64,000 nucleotides of DNA from NCBI GenBank assembly GCA_022449455.1, contig JAKUPL010000006.1, positions 124,001 through 188,000 on the forward strand, given 5' to 3'. How positions within the stretch are numbered: the first letter of the stretch is position 1; each line of letters opens with the position of its first letter. The DNA comes from Alcanivorax sp. (lineage in GTDB: Bacteria; Pseudomonadota; Gammaproteobacteria; Pseudomonadales; Alcanivoracaceae). This document shows positions 16,718 through 25,278 of the stretch, piece after piece. The notes under the pieces were generated by a model. That model searched no databases, had not been told where the DNA came from, and worked only from the letters and a program-made list of their open reading frames with translations. A program made the position numbers and the translations under genes.

Positions 16718-17434
16718 ATGGCCAAGCCCGGCACCGGGCCCGCCCCGGGCCCTGAATCCGCCCCCTCCGCGGGGTCTGCCCGCGGCGAATCCGCGCGCAG
16801 CGAAGCCACCCGCAAGCGGCTGGTCGACGCCGGCCTGCGCCTGTTCAGCCGCCAGGGCTTCGACGCGGTCAGTACCCGGGCCCTGGCGAATGCCGCCAAG
16901 GCCAACCAGGCCGCCATTCCTTACCACTTTCAATCCAAGGAAGGGCTCTACCGGGCGGTGGCCTGGCGCATCGTGGAAACCGTGCGCCCGGCCATGGAGC
17001 CCGCCGTGCTGGAGGTGCGCGCCCGCCACGCCGGCGGCGTCACCGACCTGGCCCGGGCCCGGGAGGACGTAGCGTTGCTGGTGGGGGCCCTGCTCGAGAA
17101 GATCCTCACTCAGCGTGACAAATACGAGGTCGGCTACTTTCTGTTGCGCGAACAGATGCAGCCCACCGCCGCCATGGACATCCTCTACGACGAACTGATC
17201 CTGCCGGTGCACGAACTGCTGGCGCGTTTGGTGGGGCCGCTGCGCGGCAAGCCGGAAACCGACCCGGATGTGATCATCGAAGTGCAGGCGTTGTACGGCG
17301 AGGCCATCGTCTTCGGCGTGCACCGCACCACCCTGATCCGTCGCCTGGGGGTGAAGCGCCTGGACGACGATCACCTGGCGCGCATCACCCGGGTGGTGCG
17401 TGAAACCCTGCTGCGTCAGTTCCCTTTGTCTTGA
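16718..17434 (+). CDS. TetR-family regulator, CecR-like (DUF1956)
   Basis: A 238-residue regulator. After a ~25-residue disordered, Ser/Pro-rich start comes a TetR helix-turn-helix (TRKRLVDAGLRLFSRQGF, TRALANAAKANQAAIPYHF) and a C-terminal ligand domain of the DUF1956 type (REQMQPTAAMDILYDELILP). This type includes E. coli CecR, which controls an HlyD-type exporter. It is divergent from the efflux operon and most likely represses both directions through the palindrome at 16670-16681. Confidence 0.85.
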   Translation: MAKPGTGPAPGPESAPSAGSARGESARSEATRKRLVDAGLRLFSRQGFDAVSTRALANAAKANQAAIPYHFQSKEGLYRAVAWRIVETVRPAMEPAVLEVRARHAGGVTDLARAREDVALLVGALLEKILTQRDKYEVGYFLLREQMQPTAAMDILYDELILPVHELLARLVGPLRGKPETDPDVIIEVQALYGEAIVFGVHRTTLIRRLGVKRLDDDHLARITRVVRETLLRQFPLS

Positions 17435-17599
17435 GCCGCGGGCGCTTTCTCTAAGCCACCGACCTCTAAGCCACCGACGCCGGAACCTTACCGGCGTGCG
17501 GTCAGTCCTACCGGGTTATGGCCGCCGACGGCTCGCGTTGGCGGGGGCTAACCATCATAATCGCCGGTTCCCTGACCCCGGTCGTTCAGAGGAAAGCGC

Positions 17600-18961
17600 A
17601 TGAAAAAACTGTGGATCGCCCTGGCATTGAGCCTGGTCGCGATGGCCGCGCGGGCCGACCTGCCCACCCATGAATTTCAACTCGACAATGGCTTGAAGGT
17701 GCTGGTGCGCGAAGACCACCGCGCGCCGGTGATCACCGTGATGATCTGGTTCAAGGCCGGCAGCATCGACGAGGCGCCCTACGAAACCGGCGTCGCCCAT
17801 CTGCTCGAGCACATGATGTTCCGCAACAGCAAGCACCTGGCCCCGGGGGAATTCGCCCGGCTGGTGGCGCGCTATGGCGGCGCCAACAACGCCTTCACCA
17901 GCTACGATTACACCGCCTATTTCCAGCAGTACGAGGCGTCGCGCCTGCCCCTGGCCCTGGAGCTGGAAGCCGAGCGGCTCAAGAATCTGCGCATCGAGGA
18001 CGACGACTTTTATCGCGAGCTGCAGGTGGTGATGGAAGAGCGCCGCCAGCGCACCGACGACCAGCCGTTCGCCCTGGCCCAGGAGAAATTCCAGGCGGTG
18101 GCGCGGCCCGGCACCGGTTACGCCCACCCGATCATCGGCTGGCGCGATCAACTGGCCCAGCTCAAGCCGGAGCAAGCGCGCAGCTGGTACCAGCGCTTCT
18201 ACGTGCCCGGCAACGCCACCCTGGTGATCGCCGGTGATGTGACCGAAGCCCAGGCGCGGCCGCTGGTGGAAAAATTCTTCGGCGACATGCCCGCCGGAGA
18301 AACGCCGCCCCGTCCCAAGCCGACCCTGAATCCGCCCGCCGGCGAACGCCGCATGACCCTGCACCTGCCGGTGCGGGTGCCGGCTCTGTTCATGCAATAC
18401 AACGTGCCGTCGCTGACCACCGCCGAGGACCCGGCCACCTTCTACGCCCTGACCATGTTGGCCGGGGTGCTGGACGGTGGTCTCAGCGCCCGGGTGGAAA
18501 GCCACCTGGTGCGCGGCCAGCGCCTGGCCGCCGGCGCCGGCGCCAGTTACGACGGCCTGCAGCGCGGCAACGGTACCTTCAGTTTCTCCGCCTCGCCCAA
18601 CCCGGGCGTCAGTCTGGAGCAGCTCGAACAGGGCTTCCTGGCGGAAGTGAGCAAGATCGCCGAGCAGCCGCCCAGCGCCGAGGAAATGGACCGGGTGCGC
18701 GCCGGTGTGCTGGCCGGGCAGGTGTTCCAGCGCGATTCGGTGATGGGCCAGGCCATGGAACTGGGCCGGCTGTCGGTGCTGGGCGTGGACTGGCGCCTGG
18801 CCGAACGCTTCGACGAAAACCTGGAGAAAGTCACCCCGGAGCAGGTGCAACAGGCCGCCCGCGACTGGCTGGTGGCCGAGCGCGGTGCCGTGGCCCGGGT
18901 GTTCCCGCCGGACGCGCCCGCCGAGGCGCCGCAATCCACTCGCCAGGAGGCGTCGCAATGA
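17600..18961 (+). CDS. Periplasmic M16 zinc peptidase
   Basis: A 453-residue pitrilysin-family protein with an N-terminal signal peptide (cleavage after AARA). The inverted zinc motif is H67-L-L-E70-H71, and a downstream Glu in QVVMEERRQ is the likely third ligand, so it should be catalytically active. It overlaps the next gene by ATGA, suggesting an obligate pair as in other M16B heterodimers. Similar pairs sit next to ftsY in Pseudomonas. Substrates are probably small peptides or misfolded exported proteins. Confidence 0.9.
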   Translation: MKKLWIALALSLVAMAARADLPTHEFQLDNGLKVLVREDHRAPVITVMIWFKAGSIDEAPYETGVAHLLEHMMFRNSKHLAPGEFARLVARYGGANNAFTSYDYTAYFQQYEASRLPLALELEAERLKNLRIEDDDFYRELQVVMEERRQRTDDQPFALAQEKFQAVARPGTGYAHPIIGWRDQLAQLKPEQARSWYQRFYVPGNATLVIAGDVTEAQARPLVEKFFGDMPAGETPPRPKPTLNPPAGERRMTLHLPVRVPALFMQYNVPSLTTAEDPATFYALTMLAGVLDGGLSARVESHLVRGQRLAAGAGASYDGLQRGNGTFSFSASPNPGVSLEQLEQGFLAEVSKIAEQPPSAEEMDRVRAGVLAGQVFQRDSVMGQAMELGRLSVLGVDWRLAERFDENLEKVTPEQVQQAARDWLVAERGAVARVFPPDAPAEAPQSTRQEASQ

Positions 18962-20358
18962 TCGTCTGGAAACCCTTCGCCGCCGCTCTGTGCGCCCTGG
19001 CCCTGGCCGGCTGCGCCAGCTTTCCCACTACCGCCGCCCGGGTCGATCAGGCCAAGCCGGCGGCCCCGGAACTGACCATTCAGTCCTGGACCACCGCGCA
19101 GGGCGCGAAAGTCCTGTTCGTGCCCTCCGACGCCCTGCCCATGCTGGACGTGCGCCTGGTGATGAACGCCGGCGGCGCCCGCGACGGCGACCAGCCGGGG
19201 CTGGCGTCCATGACCAGCGCGCTGCTCGGCGAAGGCGCCGAGGGCCTGAGCGTGGACGACATCGCCCGGGGCTTCGAGGACCGGGGCGCCAGCTTCTCCA
19301 CCGGCAGCTACCAGGACATGGGCGTGATCAGCCTGCGCACCCTGTCGCGGCCGGAATGGCGGGACGACGCGGTGAACCTGCTGGCCCGGGTGATCGGCGC
19401 CCCCAGTTTTCCCCAGGGCGCTCTGGACCGGGTTCGCACCCGCGCCCTGCAGGGGCTGAAGATGGATCGCCAGGTGCCCGGGCCCCAGGTGGAAAAAGCC
19501 TTTCAGCGGGTGGTGTTCGGTGACCACCCCTACGGCCACGCGGACGACGGCACCCTGGAGAGCCTGCCGGGCATCACCCGCGACGACGTGAGCCGCTTCT
19601 ACCAGCGCTATTACGCCGCCGGCAACGCGGTCATCGCCCTGGTCGGCGACGTCCGCCGCCAGCAGGCGGAAGCCATCGCCGCGCGTCTCAGCGAGGCGCT
19701 GCCGGAAGGCGGCCCGGCGACGCCGCTGCCCCGCGCCGAACGCCTCACCGAGCGCACCGTGGAGCACATCGACTTCCCTTCCAACCAGACCCACATTCTG
19801 ATCGGTAACCAGGCCACCTGGCGGGGTAACCCGGACCATGTGGCGCTGTACGTGGGCAACTACATCCTCGGCGGCGGCGGTTTCGCCTCCCTGCTCACCC
19901 AGCAGGTGCGCGAGGAGCACGGTTATGTGTACGGCGTGTCCAGTTACTTCCAGCCGATGGCCGGCGGCGGACCGTTCCGCCTGCAGCTGCAGACCGCCAA
20001 CGACAACGCCGACCAGGCCCTGGCGCTGACCATGGGCATCCTGCGCGACTTCATCGCCGACGGCCCCACCCAGGAACAGCTGGACAACGCCAAGGCCAAC
20101 ATTCTTGGCCGCCGGGCACTGGAAACCGCCGACAACAGCGATATCATCGGCCAGCTTGGCGCCATCGGTTTCTACGACCTGCCGCTGGATTACCTCCAGC
20201 GCTTCAACGAGCAGGTCGAAGCGGTCACGGTGGCGGACATTCGCAACGCGTTTCAGCGTGCCCTGGACGCCGACAAGCTGGCCATCGTCAGCATCGGCCC
20301 GCGCGCGCCGGACGTGCCGCAAGGCGCACAGGATGAAACCCAGGGGCAAAACCAGTAA
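18958..20358 (+). CDS. M16-family lipoprotein, inactive partner subunit
   Basis: A 466-residue M16-fold protein. The N-terminus is a lipoprotein signal with LALAGC and Cys near residue 19. At the position of the zinc motif it reads GLASMTSALLGEGAEG, with no HxxEH, so it is the non-catalytic subunit that helps form the substrate chamber. The C-terminal R/Y region (QVREEHGYVYGVSSYF) is kept. It is translationally coupled to the active subunit upstream and overlaps rsmD downstream. Confidence 0.88.
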   Translation: MIVWKPFAAALCALALAGCASFPTTAARVDQAKPAAPELTIQSWTTAQGAKVLFVPSDALPMLDVRLVMNAGGARDGDQPGLASMTSALLGEGAEGLSVDDIARGFEDRGASFSTGSYQDMGVISLRTLSRPEWRDDAVNLLARVIGAPSFPQGALDRVRTRALQGLKMDRQVPGPQVEKAFQRVVFGDHPYGHADDGTLESLPGITRDDVSRFYQRYYAAGNAVIALVGDVRRQQAEAIAARLSEALPEGGPATPLPRAERLTERTVEHIDFPSNQTHILIGNQATWRGNPDHVALYVGNYILGGGGFASLLTQQVREEHGYVYGVSSYFQPMAGGGPFRLQLQTANDNADQALALTMGILRDFIADGPTQEQLDNAKANILGRRALETADNSDIIGQLGAIGFYDLPLDYLQRFNEQVEAVTVADIRNAFQRALDADKLAIVSIGPRAPDVPQGAQDETQGQNQ

Positions 20359-20920
20359 GGGCCAGGTTCGCATCATCGGTGGCGAGCACCGCGGGCACCG
20401 GCTGCACTTCGTGGATCAGCGCGGCGACCTGCGGCCGTCCTCGGACCGCATGCGGGAAACCCTGTTCAACTGGCTGCAGGCGGACGTGCCCGGCGCCCGG
20501 GTGCTGGACCTGTTCGCCGGCTCCGGCGCCCTGGGCGCCGAGGCCCTCAGCCGGGGCGCGCAACGGGCGGTGCTGGTGGAGCGCAAACGCGAGCGCTGCG
20601 CCGACCTGAGCCGGCAGTTGGAGCCGCTGTTCGGCGAACGCCTGCGGGTGCAGTGCGCCGACGCGCTCAAATGGCTGCCGCGTTGCGCGGAACGGTTTGA
20701 CCTGGTGTTCATCGACCCGCCCTATGATCTGGGGCTGGCGGCGCCGGCCTGCGCGGCCCTGGAAGACCTGGGCCTGCTCGCCGACGACGCCCTGATCTAC
20801 GTGGAATCCCGCCGTCAGGCGGACGCCCCGGCGGCGCCGGAAAGCTGGGAGCTGATACGGGAAAAAGACGGCGGCGACGTGCGTGCGCGGCTGTATAGAA
20901 AGCAAACGACGACAAGTTAA
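20333..20920 (+). CDS. rsmD: 16S rRNA (guanine966-N2)-methyltransferase
   Basis: A 195-residue SAM-dependent methyltransferase. It starts within the end of the M16 gene (26-base overlap) at an ATG giving the family N-terminus KGQVRIIGGEHRGHRL. It has the SAM loop VLDLFAGSGALGAEALSRGA and the N6/N2-methyltransferase motif DPPYD. It methylates G966 of 16S rRNA. Its last codons, AGT TAA, come from the start of an AGTTAAA-type repeat element, so the present C-terminus (TTTS) may differ from the ancestral one. Confidence 0.93.
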   Translation: MKPRGKTSKGQVRIIGGEHRGHRLHFVDQRGDLRPSSDRMRETLFNWLQADVPGARVLDLFAGSGALGAEALSRGAQRAVLVERKRERCADLSRQLEPLFGERLRVQCADALKWLPRCAERFDLVFIDPPYDLGLAAPACAALEDLGLLADDALIYVESRRQADAPAAPESWELIREKDGGDVRARLYRKQTTTS

Positions 20921-21023
20921 AAGTTGAAAGTTAAAAGTTAAAACGCGGGTAACGCCGTGCCGGGTCACTGCCGTGCTCGCGTCCGAAGCCGCCCTTTTAA
21001 CTTTTAACTTTAAACTTTGAACT
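20915..21023. repeat. Heptad inverted-repeat element, family A copy 2
   Basis: Left arm AGTTAAA, AGTTGAA, AGTTAAA, AGTTAAA (20915-20942), right arm the reverse complements (20995-21023), with a ~50-bp GC-rich core. In reverse orientation the core (GGGCGGCTTCGGACGCGAGC) matches copy 4 closely. It contains the rsmD stop codon. Confidence 0.88.
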
Positions 21024-21041
21024 GTTTTTTGGAGGTCCATC

Positions 21042-22034
21042 TTGAGTCTTGCCATAGGCGCGGTGATCGTCGGCCTGGTGTTGCTGATCTGGAGCGCCGA
21101 TCGTTTCGTGGACGGGGCGTCCGCCACCGCCCGCCACGCCGGTATGCCGACCCTGCTGATCGGCATGCTGGTGATCGGCTTCGGTACCTCCGCGCCGGAG
21201 ATGGTGGTGTCGGCGCTGGCCTCCCTGGACGGCAACCCGGGCCTGGCCCTGGGTAATGCGTACGGCTCCAACATCACCAATATCGCGCTGATCCTCGGCC
21301 TCACCGCCGTGATCAGCCCGATCGCCGTGCATTCCTCGGTGCTGCGCCGTGAGCTGCCGGTGCTCACCGTCATCACCCTGGTGTCCGGTTATCAGCTGCT
21401 CGACGGCCAGGTGGATACCGGCGATGCGGTGGTGTTACTGGCGGCGTTCGCCGGGCTGATGGGCTGGTCCGTGTACCAGGGCATGCGCGGCAAGGGCGAC
21501 CCGCTGGGCGGCGAGGTGGAAACCGATCTGGACAGCCAGCCCATGCCCCTGGGCAGGGCGCTGTTCTGGCTGCTGCTGGGGCTGGTGCTGCTGGTGGTCA
21601 GTTCGCGCCTGCTGGTGTGGGGGGCGGTGACCATCGCCGAGTCCCTGGGCGTCAGCGATCTGATCATCGGCCTGACCGTGGTGGCGGTGGGCACCTCGCT
21701 GCCGGAACTGGCCTCCAGCCTGGCGGCGATCCGCAAGAACGAGCACGATCTGGCCCTGGGCAATGTGCTAGGCTCGAACCTGTTCAACACCCTGGCGGTG
21801 GTGGGCATCGCCGGCGCCATCAGCACCGTGCCCACCGAACCGGCGGTGCTGTACCGGGACTGGACGGTGATGGCGGCGTTGACGGTGGTGCTGTTTCTGT
21901 TCGGTTACGGTTTCCGGGGTGCCGGCAAGGGCCGCATCAACCGTCTGGAAGGGAGCCTGCTGCTGGCCGCTTACCTGGGCTATACCGGCTATCTGATTTC
22001 CACCCTGGTGACCGCCCCGGGCGTCGCCGCCTGA
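21042..22034 (+). CDS. Calcium/sodium antiporter (YrbG-like)
   Basis: A 330-residue membrane protein of the CaCA superfamily. The two alpha repeats are clear: GFGTSAPEMVVSALASLDGN near residues 46-65, and VGTSLPELASSLAAIRKNEH after the middle; each is followed by a (V/A)LGN(A/V)xGSN motif. About ten helices are visible. The start is a TTG with a perfect GGAGG six bases ahead. It would exchange Ca2+ or K+ for Na+ at the inner membrane. It stands apart from its neighbours, with no obvious operon. Confidence 0.9.
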   Translation: MSLAIGAVIVGLVLLIWSADRFVDGASATARHAGMPTLLIGMLVIGFGTSAPEMVVSALASLDGNPGLALGNAYGSNITNIALILGLTAVISPIAVHSSVLRRELPVLTVITLVSGYQLLDGQVDTGDAVVLLAAFAGLMGWSVYQGMRGKGDPLGGEVETDLDSQPMPLGRALFWLLLGLVLLVVSSRLLVWGAVTIAESLGVSDLIIGLTVVAVGTSLPELASSLAAIRKNEHDLALGNVLGSNLFNTLAVVGIAGAISTVPTEPAVLYRDWTVMAALTVVLFLFGYGFRGAGKGRINRLEGSLLLAAYLGYTGYLISTLVTAPGVAA

Positions 22035-22091
22035 GCGGTGGCCGGCACGGACGAAGCCGCCCCGACACGGTTGCACTGATAAGGAGAGTCG

Positions 22092-23186
22092 ATGCGCTCG
22101 CCGCTCGAACAGAAGTCCTTCCTGGCCCTGCTGCTGGTGGTGAGCGTCGGCTTTCTGTGGGTTTTGAAGCCGTTCTACGCGCCCATTTTCTGGGCCTGCG
22201 CGGTGGCGCTGATCTTCTTTCCCATGCAGAAGAAAATGCTCGCCAAATGGCCGAACCGGCCCAGCCTGGCGGCGGCGGTGACCCTGCTGGTGTGCACCGT
22301 GGTGGTGGTGATTCCGGTGCTGGCGGTGGCCGCGTCCTTCGTCACCGAAGGCGTGGCCATGTACCAGAAGCTGCAACAGGGCGACCTGGACCCGCAGAAA
22401 TACATCGACACCCTGCGCACCGGTTTTCCCTCCGCCTATCATCTGCTGGAGCGCGCCGGGGTGGAGTTCGGCAACCTCGGGCAGCAGCTGATCGACGGTC
22501 TCAAGAGTGCCGGCCAGTTCCTCGGTAAACGCGCCCTGGCGGTGGGCCAGAACACCTTCCAGTTCTTTATCGACCTGGGGCTGATGCTCTACCTGACCTT
22601 TTTCCTGCTGCGCGACGGCCCGCGTCTGGTCAATATGCTGATCCGCGCCTTGCCCCTGGGCGATGACCGCGAGCGGCTGCTGTTCGACAAGTTCGCCGAG
22701 ATCACCCGCGCCACCATCAAGGGCAATCTGGTGGTGGCGGCGGTGCAGGGCGCCCTGGGCGGTCTGATCTTCTGGATTCTGGGTATCCCGGCGGCGCTGC
22801 TGTGGGGGGTGGCCATGGCGCTGCTGTCGCTGATCCCGGCGGTGGGCGCCGGCCTGATCTGGCTGCCGGTGGCGCTGTACCTGTACGCCGTCGGGGAAAC
22901 CGCCGACGCGGTGATCCTGACCCTGTTCGGCGCCCTGGTGATCGGCCTGGTGGACAATCTTCTGCGGCCAATTCTGGTCGGCCGGGATACCAAATTGCCC
23001 GATTATGTGGTGCTCTATTCGACGCTGGGCGGCCTGGCGCTGTTCGGCATCACCGGCTTCGCCCTGGGCCCGCTGATGGCCGGCCTGTTCGTGGCGTTCT
23101 GGCAGATCTTCATCCAGGAATTCAACACGGAACCGGCGCCGGAAGACGCCGGTCCCAATGAACAACAGCCCAACGAAAAACAGTAA
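22092..23186 (+). CDS. AI-2E family transporter (PerM-like)
   Basis: A 364-residue membrane protein with the AI-2E/PerM layout: two or three N-terminal helices, a soluble loop, then a cluster of helices. It carries the conserved ILGIPAALLWGVAMALLSLI, PAVGAGLIWLPVALYLY and LVDNLLRPILVG segments. Members include TqsA (AI-2 export) and proteins acting as Na+/H+ antiporters, so the substrate is uncertain. The AAGGAG ribosome site is good. A short polar tail ends the protein. Confidence 0.88.
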   Translation: MRSPLEQKSFLALLLVVSVGFLWVLKPFYAPIFWACAVALIFFPMQKKMLAKWPNRPSLAAAVTLLVCTVVVVIPVLAVAASFVTEGVAMYQKLQQGDLDPQKYIDTLRTGFPSAYHLLERAGVEFGNLGQQLIDGLKSAGQFLGKRALAVGQNTFQFFIDLGLMLYLTFFLLRDGPRLVNMLIRALPLGDDRERLLFDKFAEITRATIKGNLVVAAVQGALGGLIFWILGIPAALLWGVAMALLSLIPAVGAGLIWLPVALYLYAVGETADAVILTLFGALVIGLVDNLLRPILVGRDTKLPDYVVLYSTLGGLALFGITGFALGPLMAGLFVAFWQIFIQEFNTEPAPEDAGPNEQQPNEKQ

Positions 23187-23216
23187 GAACAGGGACGCAA
23201 TCCCGGGAGAACAACC

Positions 23217-24008
23217 ATGAATCTGTTCTATGTCATGCCCATCGTGGTGGCGGCCGCCGTGGCCAGCAGCTGTGGCGACGACGAGGACGGTGGCTTCGGA
23301 GGCTCACTGCGTTCCGACGCCTCGGTGTTCTATTACAACCAGATCACCAGCAATGGCGCCGCCGACCAGAGCACCCTCACCGCCGATGTGACGCTCTCCG
23401 GCGATGACAGTGACAGTGCCACCGGCGTGGGCTACTCCCGGGATGATGAGGGGCCGGAGTTAAGGGTTCGTATCGACGAGGGCAACGACAACGACGACAA
23501 CAGCGTTTCCCTGGAGGGCGTGAACGGCAGCGGCGGCCGCCTGTTCCGTGCCCGGGTAAACCTGGCCAACAACAGTAACTACACGGCGGTGTCGTACGGC
23601 GACACCAGCTTCAACTCCACCGGCGTGGCGATTTTCGAGCAGGACGGCAGCGACGTGGATTCCGGTGCGCGCTTCCGGGTCATCAATACGGTGGACCCGG
23701 AAGATCTGAACGCCAGCGGTTTCGATTTGCGCTACAACGACGCCGGCACCGGGAATTACTTCTCCACCGGTTTGCGGCTGGGGCAGGCCACCGAATACCA
23801 GAGCACCAATGCCGGCAGCCTCAATCTGGTGGTGGCGCGTACCGGCGTCAATCCGGAAGAGCGGTTCGCCCGGGTGGATTGCTCGCTCAGCGGCTCCCGA
23901 ACCTATGATGTGATCCTGGCTTCCGAGGACCCGCTGAATCCGCCACTCAGCGAGAGTGAGGCGGACGGCGCCCTGGTGCTGTACTGCCATCCCCAGGAAA
24001 GGAACTGA
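23217..24008 (+). CDS. Putative lipoprotein, possibly DUF4397-like
   Basis: A 263-residue exported protein of unknown role. The N-terminus is hydrophobic and ends VASSCGDDEDG, a plausible though non-ideal lipobox with Asp after the Cys. The body is Asp/Asn/Ser/Gly-rich and predicted mostly beta-strand. The segment GARFRVINTVDPEDLNASG to SLNLVVARTG recalls DUF4397 beta-sandwich domains. Two late Cys (CSLSG and LYCHP) could pair. It has a GGGAG ribosome site and no operon partner. The family suggestion is weak. Confidence 0.55.
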   Translation: MNLFYVMPIVVAAAVASSCGDDEDGGFGGSLRSDASVFYYNQITSNGAADQSTLTADVTLSGDDSDSATGVGYSRDDEGPELRVRIDEGNDNDDNSVSLEGVNGSGGRLFRARVNLANNSNYTAVSYGDTSFNSTGVAIFEQDGSDVDSGARFRVINTVDPEDLNASGFDLRYNDAGTGNYFSTGLRLGQATEYQSTNAGSLNLVVARTGVNPEERFARVDCSLSGSRTYDVILASEDPLNPPLSESEADGALVLYCHPQERN

Positions 24009-24098
24009 AAGTAACGGAACGGAGCACACCCTGCCCGTCATTGTGTTTCCCGCGCCAGCGGTTAGCATGGCCCGGATCCGTTAGCCGGGGGAACCGTC

Positions 24099-25205
24099 TT
24101 GCCCGCCATCCATACCCGTGAGCCGGCGCTGGTGCTGCGCGCCGGCGCCCAGGCGCGACAGCATCTGCTCGATCATGGCCTGCGCGCCGACGACGTGGAC
24201 ATCGTGCCCGGCGCCGCCGGCGGGCCCAAGGCGGTGGGCCTGGCCGGCCTGGACCGCGCCGTGTTCGGTGATTTCCTGCCCCGGGCGCCGCGCCCGCGCA
24301 CCCTGATCGGCGCCTCCATCGGCAGCTGGCGGTTCGCCGCCGTGGCCGGCGCGCGGGACGGCCGCGACGCCGCCCACCGCCTGGCGCGGTTGGCCGATCT
24401 CTATACCTCCCAGCGGTTTCCCAAGGGCGTCACGCCCCGGGAGGTGTCCCGCCGTTGCGAAAAGATGCTGGCGGACCTGCTGGCCGACAGCGACGACCGC
24501 ATTCTCACCAACCCGGACTACCGGCTGGTGGTGGTGGTGATCCGCAGCCGCCGGCTGATCAGTGGCGACCGGCCCCTGGGTCTGGGCCTGGGGTTGGCCG
24601 GGGTGATCGGCGGCAATCTGCTCAGTCGCCGGGCCCTGGCTGCTTTCATGGAGCGCGGGCTGGCCTACACCGGCGAGCCGCAACTGCCCCTGGAGGCCCT
24701 GCGCGACTTCGCCACCCACGCCATCCCGCTGGACGTTCAGAACCTGCGTGCCCTGCTGCTGGCCAGCGCCGCCATCCCCATGGTGCTGGAAGGGGTGCGC
24801 GACATTCCCGGCGCGCCGCCTGGGGTGTACCGGGACGGTGGCCTGCTCGACTACCATCTGGACCTGCCCTACCGCAGCGACGGGCTGGTGCTCTATCCGC
24901 ATTTCACCGACCGGGTGATCCCGGGCTGGTTCGACAAGCCGCTGCGCTGGCGCAACGGCGACCCGGGCCGGCTGGCGCGCACCCTGCTGGTGGCGCCGTC
25001 GGCGGACTATCTGGCCCGCCTGCCCCACGGCAAGCTGCCGGACCGCACCGATTTCAAGCGTTACCAGGGCGACGACCCGGGCCGCGAGCGCACCTGGCGC
25101 CGGGCCATCGACGAAAGCCGCCGGCTCGGTGACGAATTCCTCGAACTGGTGGAAAAGGGCGTGGGCGACCGATTGCTGCCGTTGGCCGGTGACCGGCGCC
25201 GCTGA
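24099..25205 (+). CDS. Patatin-like phospholipase
   Basis: A 368-residue protein with the patatin elements: an oxyanion-type loop PGAAGGPKAVGLAG (37-50), nucleophile Ser73 in GASIGSWR, and catalytic Asp246 in YRDGGLLDYH. The G-A-A-G-G loop departs from the usual G-x-G-x-x-G. There is no clear signal peptide, so a cytoplasmic lipid hydrolase is likely. Substrate unknown. It is followed by a permease gene on the same strand 73 bases later. Confidence 0.82.
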   Translation: MPAIHTREPALVLRAGAQARQHLLDHGLRADDVDIVPGAAGGPKAVGLAGLDRAVFGDFLPRAPRPRTLIGASIGSWRFAAVAGARDGRDAAHRLARLADLYTSQRFPKGVTPREVSRRCEKMLADLLADSDDRILTNPDYRLVVVVIRSRRLISGDRPLGLGLGLAGVIGGNLLSRRALAAFMERGLAYTGEPQLPLEALRDFATHAIPLDVQNLRALLLASAAIPMVLEGVRDIPGAPPGVYRDGGLLDYHLDLPYRSDGLVLYPHFTDRVIPGWFDKPLRWRNGDPGRLARTLLVAPSADYLARLPHGKLPDRTDFKRYQGDDPGRERTWRRAIDESRRLGDEFLELVEKGVGDRLLPLAGDRRR

Positions 25206-25278
25206 GGCGAGACTGGCCTGGAGGTTGCATCGTCGGTCTCCCGGACCCCGCCGTTTTCCAATAACCCAGGAGCCCGCT

